Source: Nakaseomyces glabratus (taxonomy: Eukaryota; Ascomycota; Saccharomycetes; Saccharomycetales; Saccharomycetaceae). Taken from it: a stretch of DNA of 64,000 bases. A program made the translations under genes and the position numbers. The notes under the pieces were generated by a model that searched no databases, had not been told where the DNA came from, and saw only the letters and a program-made list of their open reading frames with translations. Below, piece after piece: positions 1-11,100 of the stretch. The DNA lies in assembly GCF_010111755.1 (NCBI RefSeq), contig NC_088953.1, positions 434,001 to 498,000 on the forward strand, in the 5' to 3' direction. The first letter of the stretch is position 1. Every line of letters begins with the position of its first letter.

Positions 1-1288
1 CCACCAGACCACTGTCAACATGGTGCAGATACATCTTCTGGAAAAACTCATACAGGGCTCTCCCTTCAGAATCCTTAGCATCCTTGAGCCCCGAATCTGT
101 TAGTCTGTAGCTCAAGGTTGTGCCTATGAGATTGTGTTCTTCAAGAGTTGGTTCAAAGTATGGTGCCATCTCTACACAGAAGTGTAACGTACGTTCATGT
201 GTAATATCCCTGTCTCTCCATAATCTCAAACCCGTCTTTTTGTATGACTTTGATTTCAGGAAATCTTCAGCAGGCACGTATGGGATAGCATCGGCATCTA
301 TCAGAATTAATTCTTCGAAAGTATTGAAGATGGCAGCGTACCACTTGTTATGAAAGTTCTGGATAGAGTTTTCAGCAAAATCTGGATCGATAACTGGGCT
401 CAAATCAACCACATAAACATCTTGCTCCATCTCTATAGCATATTCTTTGATCTTTTGCTCCAACTCGGCATTAATTTCTGTACCTTTGTGCACAACCTGA
501 ATAGGCAATTTGTTACCGAGTTCCTTCCAAACTCTGAACTGTTGACGTAAAAGAGGGACATCCGATTGGCTTACAGTTAAAACGATACCTTTCCCGCGGG
601 ATAGCTTACGCCAATTCCCAATGATGTTTGCGTTATATTCTTGAGGTGTTAGCTTGGTCTTAGGTTTGGAGACAACCTCACCACTTTTCACGTTCTTTAT
701 GGCTGGGTGGAAGTAGTCGGTGTTGCTAGCAGTGATATCTCTGAAGAAATAGAACATCCTCTTTTGAAAATCATATGCGTCAACGTCAGGTATACTCAGT
801 CTTTTGAAAAATTCTATAGGTTCAATGTCGTTATCCAGGAAGCACTGCTTGTAGATTTTTATCCTTTCTCCCGCTAGTTGTAGATTCAGATCTTCTACAC
901 TTTCGTTATCATATGCAGTCATGATATCACGGTTACTCCAATGAGGGTGTGCCTTATACATGCTCTTCACCAACAGTAGACACTTTTGATACTTGGAACT
1001 GCTGTTCCAATCGACAAGACCATCCTTTGGCTTATTCAGAAATGGCAGCAGTTTCTTCACGGTGCTAGAACGGGTCTTCTCTGAGTTCAGAAGATAGTTG
1101 TTCACATAGCTGAAAGGCGAAACTGGAGAAGCGTGCTTCAATCCGGAAGTGTAATCTTGGGTATCGGCCACATTCACAGTACTTACAACAGTTGTGAGAG
1201 TATTGCTGTAGAAGACAAACGTCAGTGACAAGATCACTATAATCGCTAAAATGTACCTTCTCAGCAGACTCTTAGTCCTGCGATTCAT
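1..1288 (-). CDS. MNN1-family alpha-1,3-mannosyltransferase, 3' end beyond window
   Basis: Type II Golgi membrane glycosyltransferase of the Mnn1/Mnt2/Mnt3 family (GT71), which adds terminal alpha-1,3-mannose to N- and O-glycans. The gene runs off the left edge, so only the first 429 codons are seen. The start is the ATG at 1288. The N-terminus is a short basic tail (MNRRTKSLLRRY) followed by one hydrophobic anchor at about residues 13-30, then a lumenal stem. The metal-binding DxD motif appears as DADA at residues 331-334, and the last visible residues read HHVDSGLV, a family-typical stretch. Which paralogue of the family it is cannot be told from this part. Family assignment is firm. Confidence 0.88.
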   Translation of the reverse strand, partial: MNRRTKSLLRRYILAIIVILSLTFVFYSNTLTTVVSTVNVADTQDYTSGLKHASPVSPFSYVNNYLLNSEKTRSSTVKKLLPFLNKPKDGLVDWNSSSKYQKCLLLVKSMYKAHPHWSNRDIMTAYDNESVEDLNLQLAGERIKIYKQCFLDNDIEPIEFFKRLSIPDVDAYDFQKRMFYFFRDITASNTDYFHPAIKNVKSGEVVSKPKTKLTPQEYNANIIGNWRKLSRGKGIVLTVSQSDVPLLRQQFRVWKELGNKLPIQVVHKGTEINAELEQKIKEYAIEMEQDVYVVDLSPVIDPDFAENSIQNFHNKWYAAIFNTFEELILIDADAIPYVPAEDFLKSKSYKKTGLRLWRDRDITHERTLHFCVEMAPYFEPTLEEHNLIGTTLSYRLTDSGLKDAKDSEGRALYEFFQKMYLHHVDSGLV

Positions 1289-1815
1289 GCCTAAATGGTC
1301 GTTAATGTGTTTCGTTGGGCCCTTGTACTTGCCCAGGACATAAAAGATAATTAGCAGAGGTAGTGAATAATGGCAGATGTTTTTATATTATTTTAATTAA
1401 CTTCTGTGCTTTCCGGATGGTACGCTGCAACACGAAATAAAAAAAATTAATGAGCAACAGGGATGACTAGGAAAAACTTTTCAAAACATGTAGTGCTAGG
1501 GAATGCAGGCTGGTGCAGCTTGCTTCGCAGATTAATTTGAACAGAAAATTGGTTGAAACTCCTTCGTGATTCCAGATTACCGTGAATGGGTTCATCAACT
1601 GTACATCAAACTCCCAAATAGGAGAGTAAACATGGGATTGGAGTGGGCAATAACAGGGAGAACCTTTTTTGTGCTCCTTGCATCAAGTGTAGAAATCCCA
1701 TGTTGTCTTGTGTTGCTTTGGCATGTGTATAATATTATGAGGACCGTAGGGGGCCTTCCATTATCTGGGAAAAAGAAATGCAGGGAAACGGCACAAAGAA
1801 TGGAAAAAGAATAAA
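1289..1815. other. intergenic, promoter of MNN1-like gene
   Basis: Upstream region of the MNN1-like gene. It contains A-rich tracts near 1438-1450. No convincing ORF or RNA gene was seen. Confidence 0.5.
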
Positions 1816-1888
1816 TGCTTCCAACCAGATTTGAACTGATGATCTCCACATTACTAGTGTGGCGCCTTACCAACTTGGCCATAGAAGC
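1816..1888 (-). tRNA. tRNA-Thr (anticodon AGU)
   Basis: Read on the minus strand, 73 nt fold into a complete cloverleaf. The acceptor pairs GCTTCTA with TGGAAGC, with discriminator A. The D arm is GCC...GGC. The anticodon arm is CCACA/TGTGG around loop CTAGTAA (anticodon AGT), and the T arm is ATCAG-TTCAAAT-CTGGT. There is no intron. Overlapping reading frames on both strands here are by-products of the tRNA gene. Confidence 0.96.
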
Positions 1889-3420
1889 TTAATAATTTAA
1901 CGATGGCTCACTTTCAAGTTTGGCGTCTCATGGCATTGCTCAGAGCAGTTGTATAAGCATGAAGGTTGTGCTTGATAAACCTGCAGTGCTCAACTAGAAG
2001 TGGGATAATAATGGCTGAGTACAGTGCCAGTAGTACTTTAAAGCCGCTAGATGGAGTGGGACGGTTTGATCCCATTTATAAAGCGCGATATTCGACAGTT
2101 AAGGTTGTCAAATTGATGAAATGGGTTAAAACTGTAAGCCCCCTCCCCATTGGCATTTCTACAGTACCATCTTTATATAATTAACAAGAACTTGGTAAAT
2201 AGTTCCTGCAAAGGTCAAATAACTGAAATAATAATGAAAAGGGAAGCAGTTACATGTTCTTGGGGATCGTAGAATAATGGTCCAAAATCAATAACCTCCC
2301 GATTGAAATTAATGTATGGAATAATACTTGAAGAGTTAGACAAATGTATATAGTAGAAAAATGAAAAGAAGAATAACTGAAAATATATATCTTACTTTGA
2401 GATTGAGTTCTTTGTTTAGTGCCAATAAAACCCATATTAGTACACTTGAAATTAACAAGGATAACTTAAGAGAGCAATTCAATAGATGACGATGACAGAG
2501 AAGCAGATGGTGACTCGTCTCGCTGTAGCACTTGCTTGGTAGCCATGATTTTCCCAATATCCCAATTGATGAAAGTAATATTGGTTGGGACTAAATTTTG
2601 TATGAGAATCTCTATTGTTGAATCGATATCTTAGTAGCACTTATACCGCTTCAGAAAATCAAGACTAGAGCATACCTAATTTCCTCATTAATAAAATATT
2701 TAGACAGCAGTATCAAATTAACCAGCTAATGCCAAAGAATAGAATATCTGGATGTCGGTCTATATCAAGTATTCGGTTTATGTAGACTATACATCTCTAC
2801 TGAGGCAAATAGCACATTTTCTTACTGCCGTGAATGAGAGGCTATTTGGATGTGAAGATTCGAATCGCATATGTTGCTCCTGAAATACTATTTAACAATT
2901 ACATCCACTTATATTAATTGACTAAATTTGGTGAAGATACTTCTGTGGTAATATGTGTAAGACAGTCACTGAACTTGGCATGCTTTGCAAGACTTTTTAC
3001 TGAAACTCCAATTGTTCCTCAGTATTGACAGATTTTTATGCATTGAATGAATTCCGACTTATCGAATGTTTTGATTAATAAACAGATGTTATCAATATTG
3101 ATATTATATAAGAAGTTTACGAATTCGACTGACGATTTAAAAAGAGGGTGAATAACGCAACGCATGATAACAAGTACGCATAATATAAACGGTACCCGGA
3201 AGTTGGCTGATTAGTTATCACATTTTATCCCTATGTGTATCTTACATGAACAAAATGGAAATTATAGCATGAATTCATAGCTAACCTGTATGAATATTTT
3301 TGAGAAACTACAATTAAAGAATATAATGAGTCAGTATATTCAGTATTCAAAGTATATCTAAGTGGCATATATGTATTATAGGATTGTTTGTAAAACCTCA
3401 TTGAGACTTCTCTTCGTAAT
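1889..3420. other. 1.5-kb intergenic region beside tRNA-Thr
   Basis: No credible protein gene. The part next to the tRNA (about 1890-2170) is less AT-rich than the rest and carries a stem-loop at 2055-2076 (AGTGGGA paired with TCCCATT). The remainder is AT-rich. A TGAGTCA motif (Gcn4/AP-1 type) lies near 3328, downstream of TRP1. Regions beside tRNA genes often hold decayed LTRs, but no clear TG...CA element with a target duplication was found. Confidence 0.4.
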
Positions 3421-4074
3421 TCATTGTTTCTTTGCATTTTGTACATATTTAATTATCTTGTCATTGTCTTTGACGCCGTCAGTCTCTACACCACCTGAGA
3501 CGTCAACACCAATTACACCAGGCAACCCCACCGCCTCCATGACGTTTTCTGCAGTTAGTCCACCCGCTAGTATATAAAATACGTTATTCTGTTCGCTTGC
3601 CCAGGAGGAAATACTGGACCAGTCCAGCTTTTCACCTGTACCGCCTGCCTCGGAGTCGAACAATGGTAGACATACCAAGGGTTTTCTTTGACACACTTGT
3701 GTTACAACATCGACATCTCTAGGGAATATGACTCTTTTGATTATTGGTTTCTTAATGACGTTATAGTACTCTGGCCATGATTCATCACCATGTAATTGGA
3801 TTATGTCAAGGTCATATTCCTCAGAAAGCCGATGTACGTCCTCAACAGATTGATTCCTGAACACCCCCACCAGCTTTGTAGTACCTGATTTGTGAATCAA
3901 TTTGGATATTTCACGAGCCACAGCGCTCTCGATAGTCCGCTTCCTGTTGGGGACACATATGATCCCTATCAAATCAGCGCCTGCTTGAAGCGCAGTTTCG
4001 GCAGCCTCGACGGTTTGAATCCCGCAAACTTTTACCAGCTTATCATTCTTGTCGAGTAACGAATCAAATGACAT
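3421..4074 (-). CDS. TRP1: phosphoribosylanthranilate isomerase
   Basis: Converts N-(5-phosphoribosyl)-anthranilate to CdRP, the third step of tryptophan synthesis. It is 217 aa, a single (beta/alpha)8 barrel of the usual fungal monofunctional size (224 aa in S. cerevisiae). Landmarks are KVCGIQT near the N-terminus with the catalytic Cys, [10 protein letters not shown], and the C-terminal phosphate-binding stretch [15 protein letters not shown]. It lies downstream of H3 in the same orientation, with 357 bp between them. In S. cerevisiae TRP1 is YDR007W close to CEN4, which fits the pericentromeric setting here. Confidence 0.97.
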
Positions 4075-4431
4075 CTTGTTGGTGTGTTGGTTATGTTTCC
4101 AAGACTCTGTACAGCTCTATAAGACTAGTAGGTCTGATATAGCTCGTTACCATAACATCATTTTCTGTACAAAAACGCTGGAACAATTCCGATAAGGATG
4201 TGAACAAGCTTGAAAATATAGATATAGATATGGAAATAATATACAGGATAGAAAGTAGAAACTTTAAAAGATTATGTTATTAAAATTTAATATAAAAACC
4301 CCACCCGATGTGAAATATACAAAAAGAATGATTAATAAAACATGAAACGAAAATAAATGAAAGGTAATCGTAGAAAAGATTTGTGTGTATCTAAAATCAT
4401 AAAAAGTAATTGTACAACAATCCCTGTGTGC
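4075..4431. other. intergenic, TRP1 promoter and H3 3' region
   Basis: AT-rich region that must hold the TRP1 promoter and the H3 transcription end. It contains a (GATATA) stretch near 4217-4230. No ORF or RNA gene was seen. Confidence 0.5.
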
Positions 4432-4878
<447 letters not shown>

Positions 4879-5180
4879 TTACAGTTTCTGTACAAGTAAG
4901 AAATCTAATCAGGAGATAAAGAAATACATCCTTTAAATACCTTTTTTTTCTTCCTCTTTGGCTCTTATCGTTTGTTGAGCCAGTTAATACCGAGACTAGT
5001 TATGGTAGTGTGTGTGGCAAAGGAAATGCCTTTGCACTGCAGCCAGTTCTGCGTTGTGTCATCTGTTTCTCATCAGGCCCCCCCCCCTTACGCAACGCCT
5101 CCTCTCCAGGCTGTTTTGTGGTCACAGAAGCAACGAAACAATTCACAAAAATTTCATCGAAGCGTCCGGCACGTACATGT

Positions 5181-5196
5181 GAGAAAGAATGGGAAC
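5181..5196 (-). promoter_or_regulatory. Spt10-type histone UAS
   Basis: Sequence GAGAA-N6-GGAAC is the reverse complement of the histone UAS pattern (A/G)TTCC-N6-TTCNC, bound in S. cerevisiae by the dimeric activator Spt10. The match is exact at every fixed position and lies between the divergent H3 and H4 genes. Confidence 0.7.
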
Positions 5197-5379
5197 GGCT
5201 TAACTATGGTTATTTGCCCTCGAACCACCTGAGGCGCGCGAAAATCTCGGTCTACCCACGACGCACGGCACACGACAAACACTAATTTGGAGAATAGTAA
5301 CTTGCTACGGGTAGACCAGTTTCTTCGCGCGTTTTTGATGGTTTGAGCTTCTTAGTAGCCGCCTGGTCATAATAAATCC

Positions 5380-5395
5380 GTTCCCGCAACTTCGC
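5380..5395 (+). promoter_or_regulatory. Spt10-type histone UAS
   Basis: GTTCC-CGCAAC-TTCGC is an exact match to (A/G)TTCC-N6-TTCNC. It lies about 310 bp upstream of the H4 start and 184 bp from the oppositely oriented copy at 5181. Confidence 0.72.
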
Positions 5396-5696
5396 ACTGG
5401 AATTCAGATCCGTAGTGGGTCGACCGTTCTGGAGTGTGCACACCTCAAGTTACTATGGCCAGGTGAAGGGTGGAAGGTGGAAGGGAAGACACGATGGGGG
5501 TGGGAGAGAGGGGGGGTAGGGTTCCTGTGGTGGCTTCTTTTTGTTTATCTTGTTGACAATCATTTCGGGATAAGAAATTTTGTATATAAAGCCAGGGTGT
5601 TCGTTCTGTTTGGGAGAGTTTGTGGTTTACATTTTGTTGTGTATTAGTAGCTTTTTAAAAAAAAATACAATAAAATAACAACAAATAAATAAATAA

Positions 5697-6017
<321 letters not shown>

Positions 6018-6956
6018 GCATCGCTGCACTATTTACAAATTTCTTTCACATTCTTCAGTTCATACATTATATTATTTTACTTTTTTTTTCTCCCCCCTTA
6101 TAGAAAGGGTTGTATATTATTATTTAATTTTTAATGAGGGATATAGAAGCTTTTGACTTCAATCAATTTTCTTTTTGCTATCTTCAATATAATTTATTGA
6201 TCTATTGATCTATTGATCTATTGATCTATTGATTTGTTAATCTATTGATTTGTTAATCTGTTAATTATTGATCTATAAATTATTGGTTTATTTATTATTT
6301 CACATACCAATTTATGTTTTGGTAGTATACTGGACAGTATGCTACAACGATAGACACACAATATCGACATAAACAAAACTCAAGAACGATACTTTTATAT
6401 GGAAAATCTATAGACAAAATAGGAGTGTTAACATATACCAACACTTGTTTGGCGCTTGCGCAAAGTTACCTTATACCTTCACCTTGTTGCTACTACCATA
6501 CCCAATATGTATTCATCACATGACTCTACTCCATCCCCCACCAACTTGCCCTTCTCGAAGATTCCTAATCGGGAAATTCGAAGCTTCGTTGTTACACTCA
6601 GAAAAAAACAGCACTCTCCGCGCAGAACACGCCGCACGGCCTCGCCGATTGCTGCCTGGAAACAGAGCAAGATGCCATGCAACCTGGGTCCTCGAGGCAG
6701 AGACAGGCCAGAGACAGGCCCGTAGGAGAGGCCCTCGGAAGGACCCTTGCAGGTGCTAAGACCACTTCCGCAATGCGCAACATCAGAAGGGGGGGGGGGG
6801 CACGGAAAATGAAAATGACGTCATTTTCATCGAAACGTGAAAAATCAAAAATAAAAAAAATTTGATCCAGCAATAAACAATGCATATTACCAGCTGGTTA
6901 AGTACTTCTTTGGTTCAGGCAGAGAGGAATCAAGAGCTGGAACAGGAAAGCAAGCT
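6018..6956. other. intergenic, H4 terminator and DSF2 promoter
   Basis: Holds an 8-bp tandem repeat downstream of H4 (entered separately). A GC-richer segment (about 6590-6800) precedes DSF2, with a direct repeat AGAGACAGGCC near 6699-6720 and a run of 12 G at 6789-6800. An ATCACATG box lies near 6518. Open frames across this stretch lack protein-like features. Confidence 0.5.
6197..6275. repeat. 8-bp tandem repeat TTGATCTA downstream of H4
   Basis: Four perfect TTGATCTA units (6197-6228) are followed by degenerate copies in the same 8-bp register (TTGATTTG, TTAATCTA, TTGATTTG, TTAATCTG). One slipped unit and a last perfect copy end at 6275. The repeat is a simple AT-rich minisatellite starting 180 bp past the H4 stop codon. 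Confidence 0.9.
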
Positions 6957-9035
6957 ATGCCTTTGTTATCAGGGAAGCCGTCCCCGCTGGAACGGGTTGG
7001 CGGAGACTATTTCAAGGAGTCATTTCGGTTGTCTAATCATAGCGCGTTGTCGCTGGAGTCTACGCAGACTGCTGAGCGGTTGCTTGACAGGCTGGAGCTG
7101 AGCGATGGCGACGAGCAGTTGATCAAGCAGGCGATGGAGGCAGATGATAAGGTGCGTGTGGAGAATACGCAGAGTGGTCCCGTGGTGTGTCTGCCTGCTA
7201 ACGCGTTTCCCTCGCTGCGCAGCAGCCGGATACACCAGCGGCACGGCAGCGAGAGCACAATGAGAGATACTCTGGGGCTCGAAAAGGCATCCATGTCTGC
7301 ATCGGTGGGTGAACCGCTGCGTGGAAATACCTGCGCGACTGCTGTGGAAAGACATATCCCAGAACACTATAGGTACTCCTACATTGTGGAAGAAGATACG
7401 GATATCGAGTCTCTATTGAGCATGAGTACCACAGAGAATACTTCTACGGAGCAACAGAAGAATAGACATCATTTTCACAACTTGATGGCTAAGACAAACG
7501 ACACTAAGTACCATTTCCCAAGAAAAGAAACTGCACTGAGAACCGAATCGAACAATGTAAGGTCTAACGCGAGAGAGAAAGAGAAGAATGCGCTCAATTT
7601 CGAAAGATACAGGATAGATAACTCAACATTAATGACCGACTTCCCACATCTCGCGAATAAACAACGAAAACTACACTATTACCATGAACTGTTAGCTAAA
7701 CCCCAGAATGGTGTCAGGAATGATAAGGACAGACAGAAGAGTAATGACAGTCAGCAATCAATTGAGGGAAAACATCAGGATTCGTCGAACCTGTACAAAC
7801 CAAAGACTTCGTCATCCGGTGAGAGCATGTTATCTGACAGAAGAGACAAGTACCCTCCTACGCCCAAGAAGTCTAGTTCGAACTCCACTCTAGATTTGTC
7901 AATGGATACTGAGTTGAGTCAACCTCCAACACCTTCATACAAGGACCACCAGAAAAAATCTTCACTATCCTCATTAAAGAGTTTCTTCAAGTCTCCCAAA
8001 TCGTATAAGAGCAAAAATCGTTCAGAAGATAAACTGGATGCCACATCAACAAATCCAAAAAGTAAAAAGTTTAGCCACATGTCTTCCAATGATAGTCTCA
8101 CAAAAAGCTTCAAAATTTATCCTTCATCAAGACCTTCGAAGAAAGAGGAATATACGTATCCAAATAAGACTCAAAAGGACTACATTAGCACCCCAATTAG
8201 GAAACCTTCACATAACCGATCATATTCAGATTATAGCACAATCAAATCTTTACAAAAAGGAATGACTGATGCAGATAATAGTTTAAAAACATTAAGATTG
8301 CAAAACTTATTAGGGAAACCACCAATGAGACAGTTGACTCACAGAAGAGCTAAATCAGATGATTTTTTATCCATTACAAGTCATTCAGACAGTACTGTTA
8401 ACGAAAATTTGCACACTTATGCTTCTAGTTATGCTCAATATGACAGGTTAACCAGCTCACACAACTTGGATCAAGCTTCAGCGTTGATTAACGAGGCTCT
8501 CTCACTAAGATCACAAGAGAAGTATTATGAAGCATCCAAAAAACTTCAACAAGCTTGTATTGAAGGTAGTAAGACTGCTTATTTATTATATGGCATAGCA
8601 TTGAGAAAAGGTGAAGGGGTCAAATGTAATTATACGGAATCATTACGATATTTAAATAGAGCAACAGGAATTCATAATTGTAATGAATTCGTAATGCGTT
8701 GCAATATTGATCCACTAACCTTAGAGAAAAGTGGATCTATACCTATCATCCCTCCACAACCCCTAGCCCCAGCATTATATGAATGCGGTCTATCATATTT
8801 GAAAGGTTATGGCGTACCGTCTGCTAACAGTCCTTTAGGTTTAAAATATCTAGAATATGCAGGCTCTTTGGGACACGTAGATGCTATGTGCTTAAGTGGC
8901 ATAATTTTATCAAAAAATAAAGATAAGAGCCCGGAAGATGTCATTAGAGCTGCTAGCTGGTTTAGGATTGCTGAAAAGAGAGGTGCCAACCTTATCGGTT
9001 CAGAATGGATACATAAACAAGATTATCAAATGTAG
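6957..9035 (+). CDS. DSF2: DSF2-like protein with Sel1 repeats
   Basis: A 692-aa protein matching S. cerevisiae Dsf2 (YBR007C) by position next to UGA2 and the histone pair and by architecture. About 500 residues of Ser/Thr/Lys-rich, probably disordered sequence are followed by a C-terminal helical region with Sel1/TPR-like repeats. The clearest repeats are near residues 530-560 (YGIALRKGEGVKCNYTESL), 615-640 (ECGLSYLKGYGVPSANSPLG) and 650-680. Sel1-repeat proteins of this kind include the Skt5/Chs4 chitin synthase activators, but Dsf2 itself has no settled biochemical role; it was named as a suppressor of mpt5 loss. The start is the first ATG of the frame. Confidence 0.82.
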   Translation: MPLLSGKPSPLERVGGDYFKESFRLSNHSALSLESTQTAERLLDRLELSDGDEQLIKQAMEADDKVRVENTQSGPVVCLPANAFPSLRSSRIHQRHGSESTMRDTLGLEKASMSASVGEPLRGNTCATAVERHIPEHYRYSYIVEEDTDIESLLSMSTTENTSTEQQKNRHHFHNLMAKTNDTKYHFPRKETALRTESNNVRSNAREKEKNALNFERYRIDNSTLMTDFPHLANKQRKLHYYHELLAKPQNGVRNDKDRQKSNDSQQSIEGKHQDSSNLYKPKTSSSGESMLSDRRDKYPPTPKKSSSNSTLDLSMDTELSQPPTPSYKDHQKKSSLSSLKSFFKSPKSYKSKNRSEDKLDATSTNPKSKKFSHMSSNDSLTKSFKIYPSSRPSKKEEYTYPNKTQKDYISTPIRKPSHNRSYSDYSTIKSLQKGMTDADNSLKTLRLQNLLGKPPMRQLTHRRAKSDDFLSITSHSDSTVNENLHTYASSYAQYDRLTSSHNLDQASALINEALSLRSQEKYYEASKKLQQACIEGSKTAYLLYGIALRKGEGVKCNYTESLRYLNRATGIHNCNEFVMRCNIDPLTLEKSGSIPIIPPQPLAPALYECGLSYLKGYGVPSANSPLGLKYLEYAGSLGHVDAMCLSGIILSKNKDKSPEDVIRAASWFRIAEKRGANLIGSEWIHKQDYQM

Positions 9036-9235
9036 GATCTGCTAAAAGAAACGGTGTTGTTAGACGTTGTACTATGAGGCTCCATTTTAAGATGAGCGTG
9101 TAAAAATTCTTTTGATAAAATAAATTGAACCTAATTTTAATTGAAGACCGTAAAGATCTATTTTGTAATCTAAAAAACCATATAATGAAAAATGATATGT
9201 ATCTTGCATAAAAAAATAATATCCCATCTATATGA

Positions 9236-10711
9236 CTATAAACTATCTGGTAAATTTCCAATTATTATACTTTTAACCGTAGTATAATCGTCAATACCAT
9301 AAAGTGAACCCTCTCTACCAAACCCTGATTCTTTAACACCACCGAATGGAACTGAGCTGTCAGAAAACAATCCTGTATTACATGAAACCATACCTGCTTC
9401 AAGAGCTTCACTAACGGTGAATAACGTATTGACATTCTTAGTAAAAACGTATGAAGCAAGTCCTAATTCAGTATCGTTAGCATAACCAAGAACTTCTTCA
9501 ACGGTTTTAAATGTAAAGATTGGACACAAAGGACCAAAAGTTTCTTCCTTAGCCACCATAGCTGATTGTGGGACATTCTTTAACACCACGGGAGCGTAGA
9601 AGTTCTTACCTAAATCTGGCATACGACCTCCCTCGAGCAAAACCTTAGCTCCTTTTTCAATTGCATCCTTTTTGTGTTCGTCGACTTTATCAGCTTGCTT
9701 TGCATTAGTTAAACAGCCATGAGTAACACCTTCCTTCATACCATCTCCTATCTTAAACTGTTTAACTTTAGTAACCAACTTCTCGGCAAATTCGTCAGCT
9801 ATTGTATCCTGAACATAAAACCTGTTAGTACAAACACAAGTTTGACCCATACCCCTGAACTTTGATGCAATTGCTTGATCAACCGCCAAGTCGAGGTCAG
9901 CATCATCAAAAACTATAAAAGGTGCGTTACCCCCTAGCTCAAAGGAGCACTTTTTCAAGGTTGAAGAGGCTTGCTCCATTAATGTTTTACCGATTCTAGT
10001 CGAACCAGTAAAGGTCACCTTTTTAACCTTAGGATGCTCACATAATCTTTTCCCCAATTTTGGGGTATTGTGTTGAGATAAAACAACATTGAATACTCCT
10101 TTAGGGAATCCGGCCTTTTCAACCAATACTGTCATTGCAAGAGCGGAAAGTGGTGTGTGTGAATCAGGTTTAACAACAACAGTACAGCCAGCAGCTAGAG
10201 CAGCACCAACTTTTCTCGTAATCATGGCACTTGGGAAATTCCAAGGACAAATTATACCACAAACTCCAACTGGTTGCCTTTTGGTAATAACTCTATTATT
10301 TGGGATTGAAGGTTGAATAGTTGCCCCATATATTCTAGGAGCCTCTTCTGCGTACCACTCGTAATAAGAAGCAGCGTACTTAATTTCAGCGCGGGAATCA
10401 GGAAGTGACTTACCGTTTTCCCAAGTAATAATCTTAGCTAGATCCTCAGCATTTTCAGTCATTAAATTGAATAAGTTTCTTAGCCAAGTAGCACGCTGTC
10501 TGGGTAGAGTGTTCTTGTACTTCTGAAAGGCATCATATGCGGCATCGACAGCTCTATCTACAACTGCAATATCATGTTCTGGCAATTTAGCAATGATCTC
10601 ACCAGTGGATGGATCATCAACTTCAAAGAATTCATTACTATCCTTTACCCATTCACCGTTAATGTAACCGAGGCCTTTGATTAGGTCTGGATTTTTCAAT
10701 TCTGGTTTCAT
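9236..10711 (-). CDS. UGA2: succinate-semialdehyde dehydrogenase, NAD(P)+
   Basis: Oxidises succinate semialdehyde to succinate, the last step of the GABA shunt, in the cytoplasm. It is 491 aa, the size of the aldehyde dehydrogenase superfamily (497 aa in S. cerevisiae). The nucleotide-binding FTGSTRIG is at 234-241, the catalytic Glu of ELGGN at 258 and the nucleophile Cys in GQTCVC at 292. The C-terminus PFGGVKESGFGREG is typical of SSADH. It converges with DSF2 across 200 bp, the same pair order as YBR006W-YBR007C. Confidence 0.95.
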   Translation of the reverse strand: MKPELKNPDLIKGLGYINGEWVKDSNEFFEVDDPSTGEIIAKLPEHDIAVVDRAVDAAYDAFQKYKNTLPRQRATWLRNLFNLMTENAEDLAKIITWENGKSLPDSRAEIKYAASYYEWYAEEAPRIYGATIQPSIPNNRVITKRQPVGVCGIICPWNFPSAMITRKVGAALAAGCTVVVKPDSHTPLSALAMTVLVEKAGFPKGVFNVVLSQHNTPKLGKRLCEHPKVKKVTFTGSTRIGKTLMEQASSTLKKCSFELGGNAPFIVFDDADLDLAVDQAIASKFRGMGQTCVCTNRFYVQDTIADEFAEKLVTKVKQFKIGDGMKEGVTHGCLTNAKQADKVDEHKKDAIEKGAKVLLEGGRMPDLGKNFYAPVVLKNVPQSAMVAKEETFGPLCPIFTFKTVEEVLGYANDTELGLASYVFTKNVNTLFTVSEALEAGMVSCNTGLFSDSSVPFGGVKESGFGREGSLYGIDDYTTVKSIIIGNLPDSL

Positions 10712-11100
10712 TTTGGTGCTTACTTGAAATGCTTAGTCCTGCTTAGATTATTTTAAGTAAATAACATAATGGGCTTCTCTTCAGTAAAGTAAATATCTAT
10801 TTTATATCAGACCGAATACCCCCCTGACCAGTTTACCGTTGTATTAATTAATTTGCGATGAGCTGTGACTATTGAGCCCTATTGGCTTCCCTTAAAATGG
10901 ACCATGATATATCACATGACTAACGATGACAGCAATATTAGCAATTATTGTCTATTAATAACGTATATGAATTTAAAGCTTAGGAACTGTATTTGTTAAA
11001 TGGACTCTAATTGATTACCATTTATTATTATCGAGACTGTATTGTAATTGCTTGAACTATTAATTGAAAAAAATAGTTCAAATAAGCATTTGAAACTAAA
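10712..11100. other. intergenic, UGA2 promoter
   Basis: 389 bp upstream of UGA2 that also take the 3' end of the RCR gene. One ATCACATGAC box (CDEI/Cbf1 type) lies near 10912-10921. Nothing else was recognised. Confidence 0.45.

Noticed and set aside
1595..1882. 95-codon minus-strand frame
   Set aside because: Its first part is the tRNA-Thr gene read as protein (MAKLVRRHTSNVE); no protein-like features.
2012..2075. Possible second tRNA from A-box- and B-box-like matches
   Set aside because: The segment cannot form acceptor, D and anticodon stems; only one hairpin is present.
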